A DNA stretch of 64,000 nucleotides from Darksidea phi (Eukaryota; Ascomycota; Dothideomycetes; Pleosporales; Lentitheciaceae). Below, piece by piece: positions 23,953 through 35,609 of this stretch. Below the pieces are notes generated by a model. The model worked only from the letters and a program-made list of their open reading frames with translations. It did not search any database and had not been told where the DNA came from. Location: positions 52,249-116,248 of the forward strand of contig JASJFT010000144.1 of assembly GCA_030770425.1 (NCBI GenBank), given 5' to 3'. Made by a program: the position numbers and the translations under genes. Each line of letters opens with the position of its first letter. Position 1 is the first letter of the stretch.

Positions 23953-25274
23953 CCACCCGGTCACAATGCAATAGAGATGAGAATAGAAAGCGGCCAGGTC
24001 CCACACTTCTAACTCTAAATCATCTCAGTGATCCAATTACATTGTTTCCAATACTCTCTGGAAAGATTCGAAATTGGGAATCCTTTGAGCTGGACTGTTA
24101 TTTGCAGATGTAGATAGGTTTATTAGAAGGGTTCCATGTGTCTTTAGCCTCTGATATTAACGCGGGGTGTCAGTCGCCCCAATAACTCAATTGCCGAATC
24201 CAAGGATGCCCCGCAGAGCAGTTTGTTACCCTTGATTGCTTGAGGCTGTGATTGAGCTTCATCCAGGCACTTCACGGTGCCTTGCAGCCTGCGTGGTGTA
24301 GTGGGGAATATGTGGGGATCAGTTCCTTGCATATGCCTGTCAGCACTGGTGTGGTAGCGGAGGTGTATAAACACATCGCCAAGACAGTAATTTCGCCTCT
24401 AATTGTAGACAAACGTGGTGCGTCTTATGTAGTTGAGATGAGGGAAAGACAAAAAGAAGGCTGGGGCCGCGAACGCCCAAACGGTGCCACCTTAATCAGC
24501 ACTGAATAAGCGGGCGTATTCACTTCGCTGCTTTGCTTTCCCACCCTTTCCACCACCGCAACCATCCATTCCGTCAAGGGTGCAAAGCATTCTTGCCACG
24601 CCACTATTATCAATATCACGCAGAAGCACATATCTCTGAACGCAGCCTACGAACGGAATCGTCAACGACCTTTATTGACAACTAGTCTCAGCTTCTTCCG
24701 TCTTTTGCCGACGGCGAAAACATCGGAAGGAGCGGATTAGAAATCTTAAAAGAGCACGAAAAATACGAGACACTGCTGACTGATAATGCATTCAACACCA
24801 AACAATCTGATGACGTGACCATCCGGACACACTAGCCCTACGCCGCCCTCGCTCACGCCTCCACCGGCAATACTTGCCAGCTCAATATCAGCTCCCAATA
24901 TTTTATACGAATTCGATGTTACATGCCGAACTTTTAGCCACCGTGCTTGCGAGGGTTCCGCCCACATTTAGCTCAGTAAGCGTTACTACCACATAAGGCA
25001 GGCAGAGGCGCAGTTTCAATGCACTCCTAATTGGGAAATCTACACATGAGAAAGCTTAGACACACCTCGCATCATGCACCCGGAATCTGCATATCAGTTG
25101 TTTTTGAAGAGCTTTGGTCTGTATAGCCGACGTTAGCTTCTGCCACGGTAACAGCACTGGATTACTATTTTCGAGTACGGGACGGTGCGGAGCTTGCGGA
25201 TAGCGATGTCCCCGATGGATGCAAAAATAGTTTTCGTATACACATACTGGGAGAGTGGGTATGCGAGAGGGAAG
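23953..25274. other. Intergenic region between two secreted-protein genes
   Basis: Shared upstream side of the divergent SMP-30-like (-) and But2-like (+) genes. No gene or RNA was recognised. Confidence 0.55.
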
Positions 25275-25280
25275 TATAAA
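25275..25280 (+). promoter_or_regulatory. TATA box of the But2-like gene
   Basis: TATAAA about 148 bp before the ATG at 25423, followed by a C/T- and A-rich leader typical of well-expressed fungal genes. Confidence 0.45.
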
Positions 25281-25422
25281 GGTAAGAGAGTTGCCTTAGT
25301 TAAGTACATCATCATACAGCTTCAACTACTACAGTCTTCTGCATCTCACTTCGCATCTCTCACTAAATCAATCACGTTCGGTTCATCCACTGTCTTCAGC
25401 TCACCACCAATCAATCATCAAC

Positions 25423-25920
25423 ATGCAGTACTTTATCACCGCCATCGCTCTCCTGAGCACCTCTCTCCTCGCTTCCGCAGCGCCCACCACCTCTGCTCCC
25501 CTCGAACGCCGCGCCTGCAGCGTCGCGTACCCCCGCGCAATCGGCTTCCCCATAAACTTCGACATCCACCAAGACGCCGGCGGCGCCAACAAGAATTTCA
25601 ATATCTTGACCTTCAATAACGTTCCCGCCGGCTCATACGGGTGCCAGCTCGAGGCCAACTTCCCTGCTGGCTACCCCATCACCAGCTCCGGCAACAGTCA
25701 AGTCAACGTCTACTCAACTTCCGGCGAGAACGACGGCAAGTTGTTTGGCACGGTGACGTTTGCTAGCAGCCCTGTCGCGCCGACCAAGTTTGTCATCAAT
25801 AGTGCAAAGTGTGAGGCGCTGATGACTTATCGGTTGGAAATTGCTAGCGAGACTCAGGCGGGCAGGGTGGCTTTTGCGGATACGAAGGATGCGGGTTTGA
25901 CCATGACTTATAACTGCTAG
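25423..25920 (+). CDS. Secreted But2-like C-terminal domain protein
   Basis: Single exon, 165 residues. It has a signal peptide (MQYFITAIALLSTSLLASAA) and a dibasic Leu-Glu-Arg-Arg-Ala cut site before the mature chain. The mature domain (IGFPINFDIHQDAGGANKNF, GSYGCQLEANFPAGYPITSS, ending MTYNC) matches the ubiquitin 3-binding protein But2 C-terminal-like family, a beta-rich extracellular domain frequent in Dothideomycete secretomes. Four cysteines remain after processing and could form two disulfides. The function is unknown; such proteins are listed among cell-wall or effector-like candidates, which is inference only. Codon use is strongly C-ending in the 5' half, consistent with good expression. 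Confidence 0.9.
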   Translation: MQYFITAIALLSTSLLASAAPTTSAPLERRACSVAYPRAIGFPINFDIHQDAGGANKNFNILTFNNVPAGSYGCQLEANFPAGYPITSSGNSQVNVYSTSGENDGKLFGTVTFASSPVAPTKFVINSAKCEALMTYRLEIASETQAGRVAFADTKDAGLTMTYNC

Positions 25921-26653
25921 TCCTGTGACAGTGGACGGAGGGTAGAATATATGGTAGAGCATCGTCGTTTGGCATCTTGGGACAGCGTACGGAGCATACT
26001 TAGGCGTTAAATCTATTGACCGTTCATCTTTATAGCGCATAGCTAGACGTCTTTCATTAGGAGGATTTAATAGAGATACGATAATACATACGCACCCACA
26101 CATTGCCGCATTATGGTATCGAGTTTTGCGAAAGGATCCTTCCGCAAAGCTCATCTCTCCGCTGTACACTTCCACCATACAAACGATGTGCTCACTTGTT
26201 TGAGTTTCATCCCAGATGTTGCCAGTGCTCAATGGTATAGTCCTTGCATACGACGCCTTTATGACGAACGTTATCATCCTATATTACTCATGATTTTCAA
26301 ATCCAGTCTTGTGCTCCAAGGCCAGAGGATATCACTTATAGGAAGGTTGTCCTCGCAAGAGCAGACCTGGACGCTGATTGGTCACAGAGTTAGCTTGTGC
26401 ACGGGCCATTTGCCCAGTGGAGCTTCCATACCAGCCTGGTCCGAACATTCTCCCATATACCTCTGTTCCGTGTAGGGCGTCTGCTTCCTCAGTACATTCT
26501 GTGAAATACATCGTCATCGTTTGCACCCAACTGTTCACTGCTTCGGCAGTTCCTTCCCGCACGACACCGCCCGAGCGAAGACCAGCACGAAAGCACCTCA
26601 ACCTCGGTGCTACTTGAGCTCATTACGCTAGGGACCGACTCTGGTCCGTTAAC
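25921..26653. other. Intergenic region
   Basis: 3' flank of the But2-like gene. A near-perfect short palindrome around a BamHI-like core lies near 26125-26148 (TTTGCGAAAGGATCCTTCCG then CAAA). No gene was seen. Confidence 0.5.
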
Positions 26654-26990
26654 ATGCGTCTGCTTCATTACGAGACGCTGGAGTTCCACGAATTTTATGA
26701 TAACTCAATCCCGCCCTATGCTATCCTGTCTCACACATAAGGCGACGGAGAAATCAGCTACCAGGACATGTGTCGATTACAGAAAGTCAGGGCATATCAA
26801 CAAAAGCGAGTATCCACCGAGGAGCTTTTGCTATCGCTTGGTGCCTCCTCCATGCTTGTTGGCACTGATCACGACACAACTAAACCACTCAGAGATAGTC
26901 GTGGTTATGCGAAGATATGAAACACAGCCTTGATAGCCAAGAGCCACGGCTATCAATATTTCTGGGTAGACACGTGTTGCACTATACAGA
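26654..26990 (+). pseudogene. HET-domain gene relic
   Basis: From the ATG at 26654 the frame reads MRLLHYETLEFHEFYD..., then PPYAILSHT followed by TAA where the HET domain has Trp in its HTWGD motif, then GDGEISYQDM in the same frame. About 60 codons on, RGYAKI is followed by TGA and then NTALIAKSHGYQYFWVDTCC, the second HET signature, still in the original frame. Both stops are where Trp codons are expected or plausible (TGG to TAA or TGA), consistent with G-to-A change. The gene is cut off soon after. HET proteins control vegetative incompatibility cell death; this copy cannot make one. Confidence 0.75.
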
Positions 26991-27269
26991 CTCACCACCG
27001 ACGACAATGCCATACGAAAAGGGTGACATATGCCGCCGAAAATGACGGCAGAATATATATAGCTTCTTAATACAAACGTATTAATATTTCTATACTAGAT
27101 AAGTAAGACGGATGAAGCTGCTGCCGGTCCGTAGGCTCCCGCTGCCACTTGGCTGCATAAGTAGCCTAAGTTGTGGCTGAGCAACCCCTGAGCCAGCGTG
27201 TCTGTGCCTGATTTACTCCTTGAACAGTATAAAGAAGGTCTAGATATACTGCACTATAGTACAACAAAA

Positions 27270-27535
27270 AGAGGTGGACGAACAATTAGCTTAATAACAA
27301 AAGATAGCTAAATAGCGTCTTCGAGATAAGAGCGAGTAGCGTAAGGCAATTAAGGTTGAGGCGAAGCGTGTACAACGCCAGAGACATTGCGGAGAGAGAG
27401 GCCGAGAAGGAGCAGAAGTTAGTAGAGAAATAGAGCGTTCGGGTGGCAAAGGAGCTAGAGAAACAGCTCGAAAACGACACACAATTATCTCCAAAAGGTA
27501 AGACGCGTGTTTGGCTATGGGGAGAGCGAGGATGG
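27270..27535 (+). mobile_element. RIP-mutated relic of a DDE/pogo-like transposase C-terminus
   Basis: One plus-strand frame reads VDEQLA**QKIAK*RLRDKSE*RKAIK and onward to KELEKQLENDTQLSPKGK, the Lys/Glu/Arg-rich tail of fungal Fot1/pogo-type transposases. The stops fall where Gln is expected, i.e. CAA/CAG changed to TAA/TAG, the CpA-to-TpA signature of RIP. No intact catalytic part or terminal repeats were found in the window. Flanking DNA (27030-27240 and 27580-27690) is AT-rich and may belong to the same element. Confidence 0.6.
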
Positions 27536-28214
27536 ACATAATTATCAGCATGACTAGTAGGAAAAGCACTGCCTCTTATGCGGACCTTTGTCAATAATAA
27601 TCTTTATCTACATATAAACAAAGTAACCTTTTTACAAAAATTAGACTAGTTTGTAAACATTAACGTTAATAATAAGATATAATAATATTTAGCGGTAGTA
27701 ATCCGCCAAAGGATGGGAGCGACATGATGAGCGTCACGTAATCAACAGCTATGTGACCCTCACAACGCGCACTGGCGTGTATCGGGGCTGGCGACGACGG
27801 ACTGGCGGCAGGCTTGATCTGCTCGATGTTGCTATTGCTGTCTGGATCCTGTAGCACTTACCTTGTATATGATTATCAGTATCTGGAGCTGCGGCAGTAC
27901 CACTCTTGCATCTGGAGGTGATCATACACATGGCCTCTTTCCTTCCTGACTAATACAGTCCTTGAGGCAGGTGGGATGTAGTAAACCTATTGATAGAAAG
28001 GTACTACCGTCTAGCTAGCGTATTTATCAAGAATCGTCTCTCTCCTACGCAACGTTTTTTCCCTCCTCCACGACCACCACGACGACGACGACGACCACCA
28101 CCACCACCACCAAGACGCATGTGAGTACTATTTGTTCCAACTGTCACGCTAGACACTCCTCCTAATCATTGTCATCGCCCTGACATTGGACGGTCTGCCC
28201 GTCTTTGAAGCAAG
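27536..28214. other. AT-rich intergenic DNA
   Basis: AT-rich up to about 27690, then more balanced. No supported gene. A trinucleotide repeat sits near the right end. Confidence 0.5.
28068..28113 (+). repeat. (CGA)n/(CCA)n trinucleotide repeat
   Basis: CCACGACCACCA followed by five CGA and seven CCA-type units, ending just before a GTGAGT that could be a splice donor. If transcribed and translated it would encode a Thr- or Asp/His-type homopolymer. Confidence 0.85.
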
Positions 28215-28508
28215 TTGGATCTAGACTCCGTATTGTCTATGATCTTGCTGCTACAGATGCATGACATGGCTTTCAAACTAACTGCTTTTCCTAGGCCGAC
28301 GCTCCGATCTGGTCGCGTCGTTTCGCCCGCCGCCGCCCTCGCCCGAGCTAGGGCTGATTACAACGCAGCCTACGCTGCGGAGCGGGCCGGCCTCTTCAAC
28401 GAGGTGCGAGGATCTCGCCTGTGGCGGCTGGTTCTGGCCCTGGAACGGGCGGAACGGGCACTGGAACGGGCTCAGAGAGTCGTGGACGAGGCCGCTCGCC
28501 GACCATAA
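28215..28508 (+). CDS. Hypothetical small Ala/Arg-rich coiled-coil protein
   Basis: Open frame of 97 codons. The first 25 or so codons look non-coding and an acceptor (TTTTCCTAG at about 28292) suggests the real exon starts at 28293 with PTLRSGRVVSPAAALARARA. From there to the stop the composition is strongly GC-ending and the protein is a heptad-like Ala/Glu/Arg repeat (LALERAERALERAQRVVDEA), a probable coiled coil. A first exon could end at the GTGAGT near 28120, but no ATG was found for it. I recognise no family; it may be a small lineage-specific gene or a chance frame. Confidence 0.35.
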   Translation: MDLDSVLSMILLLQMHDMAFKLTAFPRPTLRSGRVVSPAAALARARADYNAAYAAERAGLFNEVRGSRLWRLVLALERAERALERAQRVVDEAARRP

Positions 28509-28750
28509 CTGTAAGTAATGATTTCATTTCTTGTGTTTGATCATTCGGCTCGACTTCTACTTCTACTCTTTGTTCCCCTCCCTTTCTTCTCTTCTTTTGC
28601 TCCACTGCCTTTCTTCTTCTCTTCTTTACCAGGACGATTGGTTGGCACCTTCACGTGGTGTCCTGGGTCAGTAGTGCAGCCTGTTCGCGGGCTGGTCAGC
28701 GAAGCCAAGACCAGCCAGCAAGTAGATAGAAATCTGTACAAATGCACTGA

Positions 28751-30400
28751 TCAAGCCATTCTTTGCATCATTCCTTCGTGACGTATTTGACATAGTGATG
28801 CTGAATCAACAACTCCATCCGGCAAGCGCAGATGATGAATTGTATCGCCATGGGACCTGATATCCACGTCGCGTAATGCTTCCTTCTCCAACCGTAGGTA
28901 GCAGGAACTAGGGGCAACCTTCTTCCAAGACTCAACAACATTATTACTGAGCTCAAGATTCCATGTACCACGCCATGTAAGTGTAGCCATTGCACTTGCA
29001 ATATGTCGCTGATAAATTACCGCACAGGCTTGTCCCGGTTCACTGTTCCAGAGCACCATGGTTTTGAGCTGCGGCATCTTCAGCGCAATCAAACTGGCGT
29101 TTCGCAACAGTGTATAAACATTTTGATGAGGAGCTGTCCGGGCCAGTGTGGATGATGTGAGTGTCAGCGACTGCAGGAGATTCCAGGTACATGGCAGCTG
29201 CTGGCATGAGGTGAAAAACTGCTGGGCGTCGATCATGTATGAAATAGAAACGTGCTCCAGATGGTGACTTTTGGCCGCAAACGCTTTGGCTAGCTCGAGA
29301 TCTACAGCTGGGGTAGTTTCGATATCTCGGCCTAAATGTGGCGTGGCGTTATTTAGTGCCAGTGCAAGTTGGTTGTTGAAGTCCTTGAAGATAGATACTC
29401 TTTTGACGTGTTTTGGAACACTGCTCTGGAATAAGGAGGCTAGTTCTATCAAGATGTCAGAAGGAAATTAAATACGTGTCTGATAAGGAAAGGGGGGGAA
29501 GTTTCGTTGATTTTACACCAAATATCCAATACAAAATAATATGAACAGAACAGGTAAATCCCCTCTACTTGTATAAACACAAAAGCGTATGAGAAAATAT
29601 GATATAGGGTTAAACGTACCATATGCACATGCAATCTGGTAGTGATGTCGCCGGGCACGCCACAGCTCGTAGACTATACTTTCTAGCCGAGGGAGTTTCT
29701 CCCACAAGGCCTTTAGTACTTCGGGAAAAAGCTCATGTCGAAGTTGTCGACGTATGCAGAAGCTTGTAACGGCATGAACGACAGGGAGAGTTTGGGGGAC
29801 GTTCAAGCAGAGCGGAGAGAAGAGGCGCAAAATAGCGGGCGGATCGGGAGTTTTAACCTGCTGACCATCAATCCAGCCGTGCTTTGGGTCGTGCCATCTG
29901 ATAGCTTTCTCCTGTTGGGTCCAGTCTCTTGTGTCTTCATGTCCGGGTCCAAAACAGTAGTTCTTGAACCAATGTTGTGAGTCACTCGGTGAAGATGCGC
30001 TCAGCTCAAGTGTCAGCCGACCTGTAGGCTGCCAGGTACTCAGGATAGTAAAGAGCCTTAGGATAGCCCTCCTAAAAATGGTAGACCTACGATTGGACAT
30101 GGTGGCGCTATGTGTACAAGTGCGGCAGGCGTATCGAGGAAGGTCAATATTGAAACAGATGTGCTGGACAAGAGGCCTTTGTCGGATAACGAGGGTTTCC
30201 AGTTCGTCTAGACAGGATGGCTGCAATGCTAGTTGGGAGAAATTCTTGGGTTCAAGAATGGCCTGCCATTCTTTGCAGACGGCTGCGCACTGAGCCCAGC
30301 CACGATGTTTCTGGCCCGAGATTTCATCGAGGATCAAAAGGCGGATATCTGCAGGCAACGAAAGCCAGGGAAAGGCGATGTGATCGTGTCTCTTAGTCAT
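28751..30400 (-). CDS. F-box protein (DUF6546-like)
   Basis: Exons 30400-29620 and 29445-28751 join across a 174-bp intron to 491 residues; joining restores frame as AYELASLFQSS. The F-box is N-terminal (FPWLSLPADIRLLILDEISG, about residues 9-55), which would bind Skp1 in an SCF ubiquitin ligase. The remainder (RRQLRHELFPEVLKALWEKL, ELASLFQSSVPKHVKRVSIF, FNNQLALALNN) resembles the fungal F-box/DUF6546 family, a large expanded set with unknown substrates. The start at 30400 (MTKRHDHIAF) fits the family; an open extension to 30658 is probably leader. The long intron is unusual for this window and should be confirmed by transcripts. Confidence 0.8.
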
Positions 30401-32740
30401 TTTTGAGATAGAAGCTTCTTTAGCAGTAATTGTGGCAGTAGGAAAGGGAAATATTCTGGGAAAAGTAATCGTTTCTGTAGCTATCTCGTCGGTGGGGAGA
30501 GAAGCGTAACGCGGGCTGCTGAAAGACGCTATCTGAGCTGGGGTGTTGACGAGAGAGGTGTATATGGTGTATGAGATCGCGCTGGCTGCGAAGGAGTTGT
30601 ATGAGATATATTGTGCGCAGTAGCTTATATTCCGATCTAGTGCTGGAGTGTGAGTCAAGAACCATATTGGTTGAACCTCTCAGGTTTCTATAGTTGAGGT
30701 CCATTTCCATGGTTGAGATCCATTTCCCTTGGTTGGCTATTACAAAGTCGTCGAGTCAAAGCAGAACCAAAGTAATTAACAAAAAAAAAAAAACTCAAAG
30801 TAAACCACAAGGTTTCGCGATAAGAGCTCATCTGTGAGTTGAGGCGCAACAATTAGAGCTGGGAAAAGTACACCCGCCCGCGCCAGGAACCCACCACCTC
30901 GCGCACGGTCCTACCTGGCGCACGCGCAATACTACCGTAAAAATTTGCCAACGATTCCAACCGCTAGCAGGGGACTGGAGCCTCACTTGCCCAAGTATGT
31001 GCTAATAGAACTCCACCCCCTCAAAGCTTGGCTAAGTTAAGATAAGTATAAGCCAGTCGATAAGATGGATTTCATGCTAGTTCCAAACTAATCACTTGAT
31101 CACATCATGCCGGGCGTGCCGCCCTCTGTCTAGTGGTTGGAAAAGTTTGCAAATTTTTACGGTAACTGTCTTATTTTTTTTACAGTTAAATAACTCCACG
31201 AATCTGGCTCGCAAACTAGCAATTAAGGAAGCTTTAGAATGCCTAGAGTCATCTTTAAGCTTACCGACTACCCTGACCTAGGTCTAACACAATTCCACCT
31301 AGCAACAGCCCTCCTTTATTCAAGAATAAACAAGGTACTTAGAGTTAGTAAACCCAGTACTGCTATTAAGGATTATTTGTTTAGTTATTTCTGCTTATTT
31401 AAAGACACGCTTGTATTCGCTAGCATTCTAGTGAGATTAGAGGCAATACATGCATTCTAGATAGTTTAAGATGTAATTCATAATGATTTTTAAAACTCGT
31501 CACACCCTGTTCCAATAACTATAGTGCACGTTTTGTCGTTACGAAGCTCACGTATAGCCATTGTGCATAGTCACTATCCTTAGCTTGAAATATGATAGTC
31601 GACTGTCTCAAGCGGCTTGGGGGAAGTTTGAGTTAAGGGAAAGTATTACCGAACTAGGTACGAAAATGGGATCATGTATGAAAACTTTTTTTAAAAAGAC
31701 CGTTAACCACGTTTTCCATTGTTGCTAAAAAGGAAACAAAATTCGCCTGATAGATTTCTACACGAAATAGGCAGTTAGACAGCGTATCAGCGTGGTGTTG
31801 CTGGCTCGGATATAGGCAGTCGGTGTTCTAAGCATCGCTCAGTCATATGGTCGCTGGCTCAACGATCAGATAGGCTTTCTTCGCGGCGAGCTGGTTGTAG
31901 CTTCCAGATACAAAAGCATGTTTGATTCAATGTACGCTAGATTCGGATCGGAGTAGGTTCTCCTTTCTTCTCCTTCTCTAGCTGGTCGCCCTATCTGAAG
32001 TGCCCTAGGAAGGTCTTCACATAAATGTTTAGTGGGTAATCCCGCCCCCTCCTTCTCTAAATAGTCTCCACGAACCCTGACAAAGTATACAATACCCAAT
32101 AAAGATAAACCAATAAACAATTCATAGTTGCGATTGTGCGAAATTCTTGCATACTTTCATTTTAGGGTGGTTATATACCGCTCTATTGCCGTGGAGGCCC
32201 TTTCTACATTCGAGTTAGAAGGTAATGTCCATACAGACAAATACAGTACTAGAGCATAAAGCTGCGTACAGTCTCCTATACGAATTTCCGCTCGCACGGT
32301 GTACACGGACTTCTGACACATGACTCTAATATAACCTCAATCTATTCGACCGTAAGTGAGCTGACGGTCGCTACTAGCTGAGCGATACTCACCTACATAT
32401 CTAGGGAGTGGGAGAGAAGGAAAGTCTTGTCATCAGTACAACCTTTGCACATTTTACCTGCATGGCTTCCGCTCAGGAGCAGCCATACCACTCAAGAGGT
32501 CAATTGATTCCGCCATTATATGCCAAGTGTCTACTGATGGCAACTAGTTAGGCGATCACTATATGTTCTCATCAGTCGAATAGCAACCCTATGCTTGAAA
32601 TAGGAACAAGGGCTATAAATACCTGAGATCCACCTAGGAGTGAGACCAGTGCGAAGTATGTTAAGACCATCAACTCACATAGTCCAAAGTTGTCATTCTA
32701 CTCATTCCATCATTCAGGAGATCTATCAAACATCTATCTT
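30401..32740. other. 2.3 kb AT-rich gene-poor interval
   Basis: Upstream side of the F-box gene and 3' flank of XPF. It includes a 13-A run at 30781-30793 and AT-rich sequence from about 31000 to 32700. A frame near 31190-31280 (LAIKEALECLESSLSLPTTL) loosely recalls the helix-turn-helix start of pogo-type transposases but is too short to call. Confidence 0.5.
30781..30793 (+). repeat. Poly(A) run
   Basis: Thirteen consecutive A residues in intergenic DNA; possibly the tail of an old retroposed copy, though nothing upstream supports that. Confidence 0.8.
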
Positions 32741-35609
32741 CTAGAATGTCGGCACCGGAACTTCCCCAAAGACACTCCGATTGAAGAACCTATAAATTCT
32801 TCTACCCACATCCGTCCCCACCAACTTCCTCAACGCCTCCTCCTCCATATTTGCCAACTCCTGTATACTCTCTACTTCCAGCGTCAACGTCGTAATAACC
32901 TTCTCATTCACGCCCGGTAGTGCCCTTAACATATCCTGCGTAACCTGGTTGAAACTGCGTAGTTCGTCGCCCTGCATGCTCGGATCAAGACCAAGTTGCA
33001 CTGCTTTCAGCGGGTCTGGTTCGTCTTGCTGTTTTTTCAGCTCTGAGAAAATCTCTGCTGTCTGATAGGGAGAGGAGGACCATATGATCTTGAGGCGTGG
33101 AAACGCGAGGGTTAGCATGACGATTTTGGCTTGTAGATCAGGCGCGACCGCTAGTCCCGACGCTGTTGTTGGTGCACTCAGATCCGAAAATGGTTCCAAC
33201 GTAAAGGACTTGTTCTGGTCGAACTCAATGAGCAGCATGGGGGATTTGTAGTGCTCCATCATGGACTCGACTTGATTATAGAGACGACCGTTTGCAAAAG
33301 AGCCGATAAGATCGCGGACGGACTTTCGCTCGATGCATATTTGGGGTGTGATAACGTAGTCACCAACAGTGAGCATGCAAGGGACTACGACGATGGACTT
33401 TCCGTGGAGGAGGGATGGTAGGGACGAGCGGAATTCGCGAACATCGACAACGACTCGTGGGGGCTGCGTGGTAGCCGTTAGTCTGCCACCGCCTGCAATC
33501 CTCGTGTTGATCGTCCGTAGAAAAGATTCTTCTGGAGCAAGATTCGCGTTGGGGTTTATTGTCAGCGCCATGTTCCCTCTTTCACGAATGAGGCGGGTAA
33601 AAGCGTCTTTCTCACGGCGGACGGCGGACAGGTAGCGTTGTTCTTCCACGCTGCCACCGTAATACATGAAGAATACTTTGACCGTGCGGTCGGTGTGCGA
33701 CGAGCGATATACTTCTATACGGCGGATGAAAGCGGAGTCCGGCTCGTACATGATCACGTACCGAGGCTTTGCTTCTTCTAAGATCTGCTCATCAAGATCA
33801 CCCGAATACGGATGGACTACGATGAGTGAGTTCATATCAAGGAGCTCATAGTAAGAGTCCATGTTGTCGAGGGGATCAAAGCCTATTTCGCCTTTCTGCA
33901 TGGCTTCAAGCTCGGTGGGTTGCAGTTCAGCCATGAGACTGGCGATGTGCGCGTCGCGGTCGCCCGCTGTTCGTACAGCGCCGTTTTCTGAGCGAGTGGA
34001 AGACTGTCCTACGGTTCCGCCGCCTCGCACTCTGCGACGCTTATTGGGTGGAGGTTTGCTGCCTTTCCGTCCGCTTTCAACGCGGTTTTCCGTGCTGCCA
34101 TTGATGGCTTTCTGATTCTCGGAAAAGAGCGCAGCGCTGACCTTGGTGAAGTCGCCTTTCCACGCGAGGTAGTTGCGGAGTTTGCGGCGCATCATGAACT
34201 TCGCAGAAGGTTCGTCGTCGTCTTCGTCCGAGCTTTTATCGGCTTCCTGCTTGACATACATTATCTGGAGATACTCTCGCAGCTGAGTGCATGTGGCTTG
34301 ATCACCGCACATGATTAAGATGGAGCCGTTTGACGTATCGTGTGGCGTGGGATTAAAGTACGCATCCCGTTCGATTTCCTGAAGAATATCGGATAGCTGG
34401 GCCCACTTCGGCAGCTCTTCGAGGACTGGCTGCAAGGAGTCCGGGACAGCGGTGGGGTTGTTGGCAAGATCAGCGTTCGACACTTTTCCTGTGTAGACTC
34501 TTCGCTTTGCAGTGGTGAAGATGGTATCGGCGGCGTCGAGGAACAGCCAAGGCGACTGGTTTTGCTTGGTTGATCCTGGTGGAGGCTGGGAGGCCGCTAG
34601 AACAGTATCCAGATATTTGTTGAAATCAACAGCATCATACGTGAGAAGCGCGTGGAGAATCGTCCGAAGCAACGTTAGGTCGCGCACCACTTGCCGTGTC
34701 TTGAACGTCGTCCGATGCCATACGGGGTCGAGTTGCCGTCTAACAATGACATCAAAATTCTTGTGCAGAGCGCTATCCAGCGTCCAATCCTCCATCTCTA
34801 TGCCGGAATTGCTCTTGCGGAGTTCGCTGATGCTGACCTCGACGCACTCCAGCACAGCGTTCTGAATGTCTCGCATTGCATCTGTCATTGGTATCTCCAA
34901 CTCAATAACTTCCGCCTTCTTTCGCCCTTCTAGCGACTTGGCCACTGTGACGTGGTACCGAGGATATAATGCCGGTTTCTGCAGGAAGAGGTTCTTCATC
35001 ATGTTCGTGAGCGGAGAGTAGCCCATGGTGAAAGGCTCAGGGCTATCTGAAAAAGCCTTTAGGAAGCCAACCTTGTTCCTCTGCCGATATATGCGTATGA
35101 TGAAGGCCTCGAGCGACGTTGCCACAACCTTCTCAGCATGCAGCACAACCACACCAGTCACGGTTTCCGGATTGAGTAAGCCGGAAAGGAAGTCCACAAT
35201 CAAGATGCGAGACGTTATGCTGAATATGCCTCCCTGTGCATACATCTTTTCGCGCGTCCCCACGCTCATAAGATCCGTATTAACCAAGCTCAGGCCTCTG
35301 GCCTTCGGTGCCAGACTGACGGCCGCATGCTCAGCCAGCGCCTCGCCGATCCATACATTCTCGCGCTCATCTGCCCCGACGAGCAGAATGAGGTTGTTTC
35401 CGGCGGCATCGTACGAGTGCAGGAGGTTCGTGACTATGCGCAGCAGGCCGAGGCCGCGCGCAAGGATGACGAGTTCATCTTCCTCTCGCAATTCCTTAAA
35501 AATGTCCTGTTGGAATTCCTGATGTCATCAGCACCATCGTCAAAGACGGGCGTACTTTACTTACGAGAGGAAGGGATAGCTTCACGGGGGATCTCTCATC
35601 GCTGGGCAT
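32741..35609 (-). CDS. RAD1: XPF/Rad1 structure-specific DNA repair endonuclease
   Basis: Nuclear catalytic subunit that, with an ERCC1/Rad10 partner, cuts 5' of lesions in nucleotide excision repair and acts in crosslink repair and recombination. Exons 35609-35565 and 35518-32741 join across a 46-bp intron to 940 residues, close to family size. The N-terminal two thirds is the inactive helicase-like module (LVILARGLGLLRIVTNLLHS; ALLTYDAVDFNKYLDTVLAA). The ERCC4 nuclease has its metal-binding residues in VVVDVREFRSSL (about residue 704) and in CIERKSVRDLIGSF (about 742-752), so it looks active. A C-terminal tandem helix-hairpin-helix (LRALPGVNEKVITTLTLEVE, about 870-912) gives DNA and partner binding. 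An Arg/Lys-rich linker (KPPPNKRRRVRGGG) may be a nuclear signal. The start used is MPSDERSPVKL; an in-frame ATG at 35684 exists. Confidence 0.97.

Noticed and set aside
31190..31460. Possible helix-turn-helix start of a transposase
   Set aside because: Similarity limited to about ten residues with stops on either side; kept only as a remark in the intergenic entry.
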